Shown: positions 1 through 5,846 of the stretch, piece by piece
Position numbering within the stretch: the stretch's first letter is position 1
How the letters are laid out: every line of letters begins with the position of its first letter
Assembly: GCA_020628975.1 (NCBI GenBank)
Contig: JAHDEF010000036.1
Location: forward strand, 3,463-12,125
DNA: 8,663 nucleotides
DNA from: Aquimarina sp.
Lineage (GTDB): Bacteria > Bacteroidota > Bacteroidia > Flavobacteriales > Flavobacteriaceae
Reading direction: 5' to 3'
Notes under the pieces: model-generated
What the model was told of the DNA's origin: nothing
The model's input: only the letters and a program-made list of their open reading frames with translations
Databases searched by the model: none
Program-made: the position numbers and the translations under genes

Positions 1-617
1 AATGGATTTTCTTGAATTTTATCATGAAGCAATTTTAACTCAGCAGCGGCTTTTGCTTTCGCATCATCGCTAGTGTCAATAGTATTGATACGATATTTTG
101 CAGGTCCTAAATAAATGTTTTCAGCCGTAGGAATTAACGAATCATCCAATTGATCTTTACAATTTAATTGTTTCGAAGAAATACCTTGATCGACTAAATA
201 ATGTTTTATTGCTTCAGCTCTAGCAATACCTAAGTTAGGATACGCAGAAATATTTTTTTCGCTGCTTTTGTATAGCCCAATAATATCTAAGGTTTTGTCC
301 GGGTGACTACCTAGATATGATTTCAATTTACCAATGGAAGCATTTAGTTTATTACTAATAGGAGTAAGAATTTCAAAATTTGATTTTTTGAAATTAAAGT
401 GATCGTTAATATTAACGTTGAAATCACCTTTTGGGTCAGATAATGCAAAGCCAAAGCTTGTGGCGTTTGGGGTGTTAACTTCGGTTGAGGTTGTATTTTT
501 TACAGCATTATTCGATGCGTATTTGTCACAATTTTTGCAACAAGTGAAATACTGTAAAATACAACCAACAATGCCTGTTAACAAGATACCGAGAATATAG
601 GTAGTCTTTTTAGTCAT
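1..617 (-). CDS. OmpA-like family protein with N-terminal membrane anchor (3' end cut by window edge)
   Basis: This reading frame starts at an ATG on the complement of 615-617 and stays open for 205 codons to the window edge, so the C-terminus is missing. Residues about 7-24 form a hydrophobic segment behind a short Lys-rich start (MTKK), which fits an inner-membrane anchor. It is followed by a Cys cluster (C26, C27, C30) and a Ser/Thr/Asn-rich linker. From about residue 56 the pattern GFALSDPKGDF, then FNFKKSNFEILTPIS, then a segment ending in the NLGIARAEAIKHYLVDQGI motif (128-146), matches a degenerate OmpA-like fold, in which the ARAEAIKHYL helix is the usual 'RA..V..YL' helix. Flavobacterial relatives carry a second, canonical OmpA domain further on. 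Here the frame is cut at ..KIQENP, just before where that domain would begin. The likely role is envelope or peptidoglycan association, inferred from the family. I-V-G-C at 16-19 resembles a lipobox, but the hydrophobic stretch continues past it, so an anchor is preferred. Confidence 0.8.
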   Translation of the reverse strand, partial: MTKKTTYILGILLTGIVGCILQYFTCCKNCDKYASNNAVKNTTSTEVNTPNATSFGFALSDPKGDFNVNINDHFNFKKSNFEILTPISNKLNASIGKLKSYLGSHPDKTLDIIGLYKSSEKNISAYPNLGIARAEAIKHYLVDQGISSKQLNCKDQLDDSLIPTAENIYLGPAKYRINTIDTSDDAKAKAAAELKLLHDKIQENP

Positions 618-694
618 TTAGCTGGTTATTAGATTGTTAATTAATCGTCTATGAAATTAACAATTATTAACGTAACTAAATGTGTTTTATCTGA

Positions 695-728
695 TTTTTA
701 AGTATTTTTTCGATGAAATACTTAAAAA
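695..728. repeat. Perfect 13-bp inverted repeat in the intergenic gap
   Basis: The arms at 695-707 (TTTTTAAGTATTT) and 716-728 are exact reverse complements around an 8-base spacer. It lies between the start of the OmpA-like gene and the end of the aldehyde dehydrogenase gene, both on the minus strand. The stem is almost all A/T and no T-run follows it on either strand, so it is at best a weak terminator. A regulatory or structural site is equally possible. The rest of the 618-900 gap shows no coding frame and no TAnnTTTG promoter match on the minus strand. Confidence 0.45.
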
Positions 729-900
729 AGCTCTAAAATATGTGCTGATTGGCTACTTTTAGAAGTAAATTTTTGATAAAATATTAAGCCGTTTTGCTGA
801 GATTACATATGACTTATTGTAAAATGAATATTTTGAACTTAATATTTGCCTGATTGTTTCGAAATAAAAAACGTATTTTAAGGTAACTCAATTAGGGTGT

Positions 901-2430
901 TCAAAACTTGAACTTTATTCCTTGAGCCAAAGGTAATTCTGAAGAATAATTTATGGTATTCGTTTGTCGACGCATATAGGATTTCCAAGCATCAGAACCC
1001 GATTCACGGCCACCGCCAGTATCCTTTTCTCCTCCAAAAGCACCTCCAATTTCAGCACCTGAAGTGCCTATGTTTACATTGGCAATACCACAATCTGAAC
1101 CATTTGCTGATAAGAATAATTCAGATTCACTAATGTTTGTAGTCATAATAGAAGAAGACAAGCCCTGCGATACATTGTTTTGAATATGAATAGCCTTCTC
1201 AAGATCGCCCTCATAAGGAATTATATAAAGTATTGGCGCAAAAGTTTCTTCTTGAACAATTTCCATGTCGCTAGTAGCTAAAAATATGGAGGGTCTTACA
1301 TAACAACGACTTTCAAAGGTTTCTTGTAAAAGCTTGCCTTCTACAATAGGGGTGGCGCCTTGTTTTTTAGCAGAAACGATCGCCTTTAAATATTGTTTTA
1401 CAGCATTGGTGTCAATTAAAGGTCCCATATGATTCTGTTCATCTAAAGGGCTACCAATTTTAATTTGCTTGTAAGCATTTTTTAATTTTTCAATAAGATT
1501 AGCTACTAGCGACTCATGGACGATTAATCTTCGGGTAGTCGTACAGCGTTGTCCTGCAGTTCCGATAGCTCCGAATACAATGGCGGGAATTGCTAATTGT
1601 AAATCAGCATTAGGGGTAATGATCATAGCATTATTACCACCAAGTTCTAGTAGCGATTTTCCTAATCGCTGCCCAACGGTAGCTGCAACATCTTTACCCA
1701 TTTGGGTAGAGCCTGTTGCTGATATTAAAGAAATTCGTTTGTCGGCAGTTAGTTTTTTTCCTAATGCTGCTTTGCCATTCACTAAGCAAGAAATACCTTT
1801 CGGCAGTTGATTTTTTTCTAAAACTTCTCCAATAATTTTTTGGCAAGCAATAGCACACAAAGGCGTTTTTTCAGAAGGTTTCCAAACGGTTACGTTTCCA
1901 CAAATCCAAGCCAATGCTGTGTTCCAAGCCCATACAGCTACAGGAAAATTAAAGGCTGAAATGATACCAACAATACCCAATGGATGCCATTGTTCGTACA
2001 TACGATGCTGGGGCCTTTCAGAATGCATTGTAAATCCGTGTAGCTGTCGCGATAAACCTACGGCAAAATCACAAATGTCAATCATTTCTTGCACTTCACC
2101 TAAGCCTTCTTGTAGCGATTTTCCCATTTCAAAAGAAACTAAGTAACCTAGACTTTCCTTCTTTTTGCGTAGAGCATCTCCAAATTGCCTTACCATTTCT
2201 CCTCTTTTTGGAGCAGGTGTAGTTTTCCATACATTGAATGCCGCTGTAGAAGTCTCAATAATGGTAGTATAGTTTTCTGTAGAAGTCAAAGAAATCTCAG
2301 CTATTTTTTTTCCGTTAACAGGGGAAAAGCTAGCGATATAATTTTCGTCGTTTAAAAATTGATTTCCTGTAGCAGTTCCACATTCAGTAGCTGAAATTTG
2401 TAAAAAGTCAAGGTGCTTCTGTAAATTCAT
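901..2430 (-). CDS. ALDH7-family aldehyde dehydrogenase (antiquitin / alpha-aminoadipate semialdehyde dehydrogenase type)
   Basis: This is a complete 509-residue NAD(P)-dependent aldehyde dehydrogenase, the usual length for ALDH7. Visible active-site features are: the oxyanion Asn in SAFNFP (N161); the cofactor-binding KPSEKTP (184-190) and SATGST (237-242); the general base in LELGGNN (E262); the catalytic Cys in GQRCTTTRR (C296); and the EETFAP motif (394-399). The C-terminal stretch with SGAEIGGAFGGEK, TGGGRESGSDAW and YMRRQTNTINYS (about 457-495) is diagnostic of antiquitin/AmaB/Pcd proteins. These oxidise alpha-aminoadipate semialdehyde (in equilibrium with piperideine-6-carboxylate) to alpha-aminoadipate in lysine breakdown, and also act as broader aldehyde scavengers. 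It should be cytosolic, as no signal peptide is seen. The ATG at 2430 gives the family's normal N-terminus and lies just downstream of a TAnnTTTG element. No other lysine-catabolic gene is in view, so the exact substrate is inferred from the family. All catalytic residues are present, and nothing suggests a broken gene. Confidence 0.93.
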   Translation of the reverse strand: MNLQKHLDFLQISATECGTATGNQFLNDENYIASFSPVNGKKIAEISLTSTENYTTIIETSTAAFNVWKTTPAPKRGEMVRQFGDALRKKKESLGYLVSFEMGKSLQEGLGEVQEMIDICDFAVGLSRQLHGFTMHSERPQHRMYEQWHPLGIVGIISAFNFPVAVWAWNTALAWICGNVTVWKPSEKTPLCAIACQKIIGEVLEKNQLPKGISCLVNGKAALGKKLTADKRISLISATGSTQMGKDVAATVGQRLGKSLLELGGNNAMIITPNADLQLAIPAIVFGAIGTAGQRCTTTRRLIVHESLVANLIEKLKNAYKQIKIGSPLDEQNHMGPLIDTNAVKQYLKAIVSAKKQGATPIVEGKLLQETFESRCYVRPSIFLATSDMEIVQEETFAPILYIIPYEGDLEKAIHIQNNVSQGLSSSIMTTNISESELFLSANGSDCGIANVNIGTSGAEIGGAFGGEKDTGGGRESGSDAWKSYMRRQTNTINYSSELPLAQGIKFKF

Positions 2431-2449
2431 AATCCCTATTTTTCAATGG

Positions 2450-2476
2450 CAAAAATACTTTTTTACCAAACGCCAA
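2450..2476 (-). promoter_or_regulatory. Candidate Bacteroidetes promoter for the aldehyde dehydrogenase gene
   Basis: Read on the minus strand, TATTTTTG (complement of 2450-2457) matches the -7 consensus TAnnTTTG. A TTG at the complement of 2474-2476 sits 16 bases upstream as a possible -33 element, slightly closer than the usual spacing of about 17-23. The transcript would begin roughly 15 bases before the ATG at 2430. In AT-rich DNA such matches occur by chance, so this rests on position plus consensus only. Confidence 0.45.
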
Positions 2477-2574
2477 AAGCGTAATGATTAAGCAATAAAT
2501 CTTCTAAATAAATTTTACCAATACTTTAATAGTTACAAAATGTTAGTAATACCTACTAAAAGGGACTTATGTCG

Positions 2575-2582
2575 TATATTTG
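2575..2582 (+). promoter_or_regulatory. Candidate -7 promoter element for the suf operon
   Basis: TATATTTG is an exact match to the Bacteroidetes -7 consensus TAnnTTTG, about 112 bases before the sufA ATG. No TTG is found at the expected -33 distance (about 2549-2557 reads ATACCTACT), so the promoter may be weak or depend on an activator. It would give an untranslated leader of roughly 105 nucleotides containing the palindrome at 2667-2681. Confidence 0.5.
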
Positions 2583-2584
2583 CA

Positions 2585-2698
2585 ATGCTAAACTCATCTC
2601 ATTTTCAATGTTTATTTTTTGAATTTTGCGAGAGTGTAAAGCAAAGCGTTAAATGTTTGTTGAATCGGTCATGTCATGACCTAATTATTGATAAATGA
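2585..2698 (+). other. Possible short Cys-rich leader frame overlapping the sufA start
   Basis: An ATG at 2585 opens a 37-codon frame (MLNSSHFQCLFFEFC...HDLIIDK) that ends in a TGA overlapping the sufA ATG as ATGA, a classic coupling arrangement. It has four cysteines (positions 9, 15, 24, 30), high for its size. Against it: the only good -7 element (2575-2582) lies immediately before this ATG, so a transcript from it would begin at or after the start codon. The same frame is also open back to 2492, with another ATG at 2540. No homology is recognised. It is recorded as a candidate only. Confidence 0.18.
2667..2681. promoter_or_regulatory. 15-base palindrome just upstream of sufA (candidate operator)
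   Basis: GGTCATG-T-CATGACC is a perfect 7-bp inverted repeat around one base, ending 13 bases before the sufA ATG. The single-base centre favours a dimeric protein-binding site on DNA over an RNA hairpin. In RNA, a 5-bp stem (GGUCA/UGACC) with a 5-base loop close to the start codon is still possible. Its position in the leader fits control of the suf operon by a regulator sensing iron, Fe-S or oxidative stress, but no known motif is recognised. Confidence 0.4.
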
Positions 2699-3024
2699 TT
2701 AAAGTATCAGACATAGCAAAAAAGAAAGTGGTAGAGCTAATGAGCGATGATGGTTTTAATCCTTCAAGCGATTTTGTGCGCGTAGGGGTAAAATCAGGTG
2801 GATGCTCAGGGCTGTCGTATGATTTAAAATTTGATCATGAGAAAGCTGAAGACGATAAGGTGTTCGAAGATAACGGCGTACGCATTATAGTTGATAAAAA
2901 AAGCTTCTTGTATTTGGTAGGTACTACCTTAGAATATTCGGGTGGGCTTAACGGAACAGGCTTTGTGTTCAATAACCCCAACGCAAGTAGAACTTGTGGT
3001 TGTGGAGAAAGTTTTTCATTATAA
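2695..3024 (+). CDS. sufA: A-type Fe-S cluster carrier SufA (HesB/IscA family)
   Basis: This is a 109-residue protein of the HesB/IscA/SufA family, which are normally about 105-125 residues. It carries Fe-S clusters from the SufBCD scaffold to target apoproteins in the cytosol. The three invariant cluster-ligating cysteines are present: C37 in SGGCSG and C101 and C103 in the C-terminal TCGCGESF. Other family hallmarks are the conserved VGVKSGGCSGLSYDLKF strand region and GTGFVFNNPNAS before the last Cys pair. The ATG at 2695 gives the standard short N-terminus (MIKVSDIAKKKV). It is the first gene of the suf operon, 78 bases ahead of sufB. It is called SufA rather than IscA because of this operon context, as sequence alone does not separate the two subtypes reliably. 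Confidence 0.95.
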   Translation: MIKVSDIAKKKVVELMSDDGFNPSSDFVRVGVKSGGCSGLSYDLKFDHEKAEDDKVFEDNGVRIIVDKKSFLYLVGTTLEYSGGLNGTGFVFNNPNASRTCGCGESFSL

Positions 3025-3026
3025 AT

Positions 3027-3083
3027 AGTTGATAGTTAATAGTTGTTGGTTGATAAAAAACTGACAACTATTAACTGTCAACT
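3027..3083. repeat. Inverted repeat in the sufA-sufB gap
   Basis: The arms at 3027-3046 and 3064-3083 are reverse complements over 20 bases with one mismatch (which becomes G-U in RNA), around a 17-base spacer. The left arm is built from TAGTTGATAGTTAATAGTTG-type units and the right arm from ACAACTATTAACTGTCAAC. In the transcript it would make a long AT-rich stem-loop beginning directly after the sufA stop and ending 19 bases before the sufB ATG. No T-run follows, so it is not a normal terminator. It could affect processing or the relative level of sufA and sufB, or simply be a dispersed intergenic repeat. Confidence 0.65.
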
Positions 3084-3102
3084 GACAACTAAACTCAAGC
3101 AT

Positions 3103-4551
3103 ATGAGTAAGTATACAGAAGACGATTTAAAGAAAGAATTAGAGACTAAGGAATACGAGTACGGATTTTATACAGATATAGAATCGGATACTTTTCCTAT
3201 AGGACTAAATGAAGATGTTATTCGTGCCATTTCTGCAAAGAAAGATGAGCCCGAATGGTTGACAGCATGGCGATTGGATGCTTTTAAGGTTTGGTCAGAA
3301 ATGGAAGAACCTGAATGGGCTAATGTAAAGTACGAAAAGCCCGATTTTCAGGCTATAAGTTATTATTCAGCGCCTAAAAAGTCTGATCCTAATAAAACTT
3401 TAGATGATGTTGACCCAGAATTATTGGCAACATTCGAAAAGTTAGGAATTTCTTTAGACGAGCAAAAGAAATTGAGTGGCGTAGCTGTAGATGTAGTTGT
3501 GGATTCGGTTTCGGTAGCAACAACATTCAAGAAAACATTAGCAGAAAAAGGAATAATTTTCTGTTCTATATCAGAAGCGGTAAAAGATTATCCTGATTTA
3601 GTAAAGAAATATATGGGTACAGTAGTGCCTAAAACGGATAATTTTTACGCAGCTTTAAATTCTGCTGTATTTACTGACGGATCTTTTTGTTACATACCAA
3701 AAGGAGTGCGTTGCCCGATGGAATTATCAACGTATTTCAGAATCAATCAAGGAGGTACAGGGCAATTTGAACGTACTTTAGTAATTGCCGACAAAAGCAG
3801 TTACGTGAGTTACTTAGAAGGTTGTACAGCGCCAAGTCGTGATGAAAACCAATTACACGCAGCCGTAGTAGAATTAATTGCTATGGATGATGCGGAAATT
3901 AAATATTCTACCGTTCAGAACTGGTTTCCGGGTAGTGCCGAAGGAAAAGGAGGGGTTTTCAACTTCGTAACTAAAAGAGGGATTTGCGAAAAAAATGCAA
4001 AAATCTCATGGACTCAGGTAGAAACAGGTTCTGCAGTAACATGGAAATATCCTTCATGTATTTTGAAAGGAGATAATTCAGTTGGTGAATTTTATTCGAT
4101 TGCAGTAACAAATAACTATCAGCAAGCCGATACAGGTACCAAAATGATTCACTTAGGGAAAAACACGAAAAGTACCATTATCTCTAAAGGAATTTCTGCA
4201 GGAAAATCACAAAACTCGTATCGAGGTTTAGTGCAAATTAGTCCAAGGGCAGAACATGCACGTAATTTTTCTCAATGTGATTCGTTATTGATGGGTAACG
4301 AATGTGGTGCTCATACATTCCCGTACATTGAAGCCAAAAACAAATCAGCTCAAATAGAACACGAAGCGACAACAAGTAAAATTGGAGAAGACCAAATTTT
4401 CTACTGTAACCAACGTGGTATCGATACTGAAAAAGCCATTGCGTTAATCGTAAATGGTTTTAGTAAAGAGGTACTAAATAAGTTGCCTATGGAATTTGCT
4501 GTAGAAGCTCAAAAATTACTTGAAATTAGTCTTGAAGGTTCAGTAGGTTAA
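3103..4551 (+). CDS. sufB: Fe-S cluster scaffold protein SufB
   Basis: This is a 482-residue SufB, core of the SufBCD complex in which Fe-S clusters are assembled from sulfur delivered by SufS/SufE. The match to SufB is strong throughout. Examples are EGCTAPSRDENQLHAAVVEL (about 239-258), YSTVQNWFPG, RNFSQCDSLLMGNECGAHTF (387-406), HEATTSKIGEDQ and the C-terminal FAVEAQKLLEISLEGSVG. Against E. coli SufB (495 residues) a constant offset of 13 places functional residues on C241 (Cys254), R213 and N215 (Arg226, Asn228), C392 (Cys405) and E421 (Glu434), so the cluster site and sulfur-transfer path look intact. The frame is open further upstream to an ATG at 3043, but those 20 codons come from the inverted repeat at 3027-3083. 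The ATG at 3103 (MSKYTEDDLKKELE) is the family N-terminus and is preferred. Confidence 0.97.
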   Translation: MSKYTEDDLKKELETKEYEYGFYTDIESDTFPIGLNEDVIRAISAKKDEPEWLTAWRLDAFKVWSEMEEPEWANVKYEKPDFQAISYYSAPKKSDPNKTLDDVDPELLATFEKLGISLDEQKKLSGVAVDVVVDSVSVATTFKKTLAEKGIIFCSISEAVKDYPDLVKKYMGTVVPKTDNFYAALNSAVFTDGSFCYIPKGVRCPMELSTYFRINQGGTGQFERTLVIADKSSYVSYLEGCTAPSRDENQLHAAVVELIAMDDAEIKYSTVQNWFPGSAEGKGGVFNFVTKRGICEKNAKISWTQVETGSAVTWKYPSCILKGDNSVGEFYSIAVTNNYQQADTGTKMIHLGKNTKSTIISKGISAGKSQNSYRGLVQISPRAEHARNFSQCDSLLMGNECGAHTFPYIEAKNKSAQIEHEATTSKIGEDQIFYCNQRGIDTEKAIALIVNGFSKEVLNKLPMEFAVEAQKLLEISLEGSVG

Positions 4552-4611
4552 TAGTTAAGTGCAACTTCGTTATATTTATCACATAACTAAAAACTATCTA
4601 AATTATTTCTT

Positions 4612-4989
4612 ATGAAAAAAGTACTGGTATTATTCGGATTGACAATTGCGTTATTTTCTTGTAAAAACGAACCTAAAATCGATCCTAATGCTATCGATAT
4701 CGAGGCAGAATTTATACATATCGATAATGCAGCCGTATTAAAAGGTAAAACTTTTATTTATGGTGTAATTCTAGATGATAAAGCAAAAGAATTGTCTGAT
4801 AAAGTAGCACCAATGAAAAAGGAAAAATACGATATGGTGCCTGTTAAAATAAAAGGAGTGATTACAGATAATCCCAACGAGGATGGCTGGGATCAATTAG
4901 TAAAAGTAGAGCAAATTGTTGAGGTATTACCTGTAGTTAAAGAGGAAGTACCCGTAGACAATCAAATAAAAATTAACGTTACCCAATAA
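4612..4989 (+). CDS. Small lipoprotein of unknown function inside the suf operon
   Basis: This encodes 125 residues and I recognise no named family. The N-terminus is a lipoprotein signal: MKK, a hydrophobic core (VLVLFGLTIALF) and a lipobox-like L-F-S-C with the lipidated Cys at 17, followed by KNEPK. The mature part of about 108 residues is soluble and beta-rich in pattern (LKGKTFIYGVILDD ... VPVKIKGVITDNP ... LVKVEQIVEVLPV). That hints at a small OB-like barrel, but this is only inference from strand spacing. There is no further Cys or CxxC motif that would suggest direct Fe-S binding. It sits 60 bases after sufB and 30 bases before sufC on the same strand, so it is presumably co-transcribed, although its product should be exported while the Suf proteins act in the cytosol. 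A weak promoter-like TATATTTA lies at 4571-4578. It is odd here and could be an unrelated passenger. Confidence 0.85.
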   Translation: MKKVLVLFGLTIALFSCKNEPKIDPNAIDIEAEFIHIDNAAVLKGKTFIYGVILDDKAKELSDKVAPMKKEKYDMVPVKIKGVITDNPNEDGWDQLVKVEQIVEVLPVVKEEVPVDNQIKINVTQ

Positions 4990-5019
4990 AACGTCACCGT
5001 TGGGAATCAATTATTGAAA

Positions 5020-5766
5020 ATGTTAGAGATTAAAAATTTACACGCAAGTATTGATGACAAAGAAATCCTAAAGGGATTGAACTTATCTGTTAAGCCAGGC
5101 GAAGTACATGCGATTATGGGACCAAACGGAGCAGGTAAAAGTACCTTAGCTTCTGTAGTTTCAGGAAAAGAAGATTACGAAGTTACCGAAGGAAGCATTG
5201 AGTTAGAAGGAGAAGATATTGGTGAATTAGGTGCAGAAGAAAGAGCACATAGAGGGATTTTCTTGTCTTTCCAATATCCTGTAGAAATTCCTGGAGTATC
5301 CGTAACTAATTTCATGAAAACGGCAATTAATGAAACGCGTAAAGCACGTGGTTTAGAGGATATGCCTGCTCGTGATATGTTAAAAAAGATCAAGGAAAAA
5401 TCGGAATTACTTGAAATCGATAGTAAATTTTTATCTCGTTCATTAAACGAAGGTTTTTCGGGTGGAGAGAAAAAGCGTAACGAGATTTTCCAAATGGCGA
5501 TGTTAGAACCTAAAGTAGCTATTTTAGATGAAACTGATTCAGGATTAGATATTGATGCTTTACGAATTGTTGCCAATGGTGTCAATAAGCTGAAAAGCAA
5601 AGACAATGCTGTTATCGTAATTACGCATTACCAACGATTGCTAGATTATATAGTACCTGATTATGTTCATGTTTTACATGATGGACAAATTGTAAAATCA
5701 GGCACTAAAGATTTAGCTTTAGAGTTAGAAGAAAAAGGTTACGATTGGATTAAAGCTGAATTATAG
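5020..5766 (+). CDS. sufC: SUF system ATPase SufC
   Basis: This is a 248-residue ABC-type ATPase, the same length as E. coli SufC, which drives conformational change of the SufBCD scaffold. All nucleotide-binding motifs are intact: Walker A GPNGAGKST (34-42, K40), Q-loop Q85 in SFQYP, signature FSGGEKKR (146-153), Walker B VAILDE (166-171, E171), D-loop SGLD (174-177) and switch His H203 in ITHYQR. The FSGGEKKRNE signature and the ETDSGLDIDAL segment are typical of SufC rather than of transporter ATPases, and no membrane segment is present. The ATG at 5020 gives MLEIKNLH, the family N-terminus. A TTG two codons earlier (5014) is in frame but unnecessary. It lies between the lipoprotein gene and sufD. 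Confidence 0.97.
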   Translation: MLEIKNLHASIDDKEILKGLNLSVKPGEVHAIMGPNGAGKSTLASVVSGKEDYEVTEGSIELEGEDIGELGAEERAHRGIFLSFQYPVEIPGVSVTNFMKTAINETRKARGLEDMPARDMLKKIKEKSELLEIDSKFLSRSLNEGFSGGEKKRNEIFQMAMLEPKVAILDETDSGLDIDALRIVANGVNKLKSKDNAVIVITHYQRLLDYIVPDYVHVLHDGQIVKSGTKDLALELEEKGYDWIKAEL

Positions 5767-5774
5767 TTAACAAG

Positions 5775-5843
5775 TTTATAGTTCATAGTTTATAGCTAAG
5801 TAAAGCTACTAGGAACTAATAACTAATAACTAATAACTATAAA
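5775..5843. repeat. Inverted and tandem repeat in the sufC-sufD gap
   Basis: Nearly the whole gap is repeat. The outer arms 5775-5790 (TTTATAGTTCATAGTT) and 5828-5843 pair at 14 of 16 positions. An inner stem TAGCT (5793-5797) / AGCTA (5804-5808) encloses a 6-base loop. The right side contains three exact tandem copies of the 7-mer AACTAAT (5814-5834) followed by the variant AACTATA (5835-5841), ending 5 bases before the sufD ATG. In RNA it would form an imperfect AT-rich hairpin. It resembles the repeat in the sufA-sufB gap in its AGTT-rich left and AACT-rich right halves. Confidence 0.65.
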
Positions 5844-5846
5844 TAA

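Noticed and set aside
418..600. Plus-strand open frame of 60 codons
   Set aside because: It lies wholly opposite the OmpA-like coding frame, which has a coherent domain pattern. The plus-strand product has no recognisable features.
1580..2146. Two plus-strand open frames (1580-1810 and 1919-2146)
   Set aside because: Both are antisense to conserved core motifs of the aldehyde dehydrogenase, and their products look like reverse-strand artefacts.
3027..3083. Transcription terminator between sufA and sufB
   Set aside because: The stem is strong, but no T-run follows the right arm and sufB begins 19 bases later, so read-through within one operon is more likely.
3043..3102. Extended N-terminus for SufB starting at ATG 3043
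   Set aside because: The extra 20 codons are translated inverted-repeat sequence and are not part of SufB proteins. MSKYTEDDL at 3103 is the normal start.
4571..4578. TATATTTA as an internal promoter before the lipoprotein gene
   Set aside because: It misses the final G of TAnnTTTG and has no -33 TTG at a suitable distance. It is too common a string in this AT-rich DNA to call.
5014..5019. TTG start for SufC at 5014
   Set aside because: The ATG at 5020 gives the exact family N-terminus and the standard 248-residue length with K40, E171 and H203 at E. coli positions.
5175..5606. Minus-strand open frame of 143 codons
   Set aside because: It is antisense to sufC, covering its signature and Walker B motifs. 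The frame is open because of codon bias in sufC, not because of a real gene.
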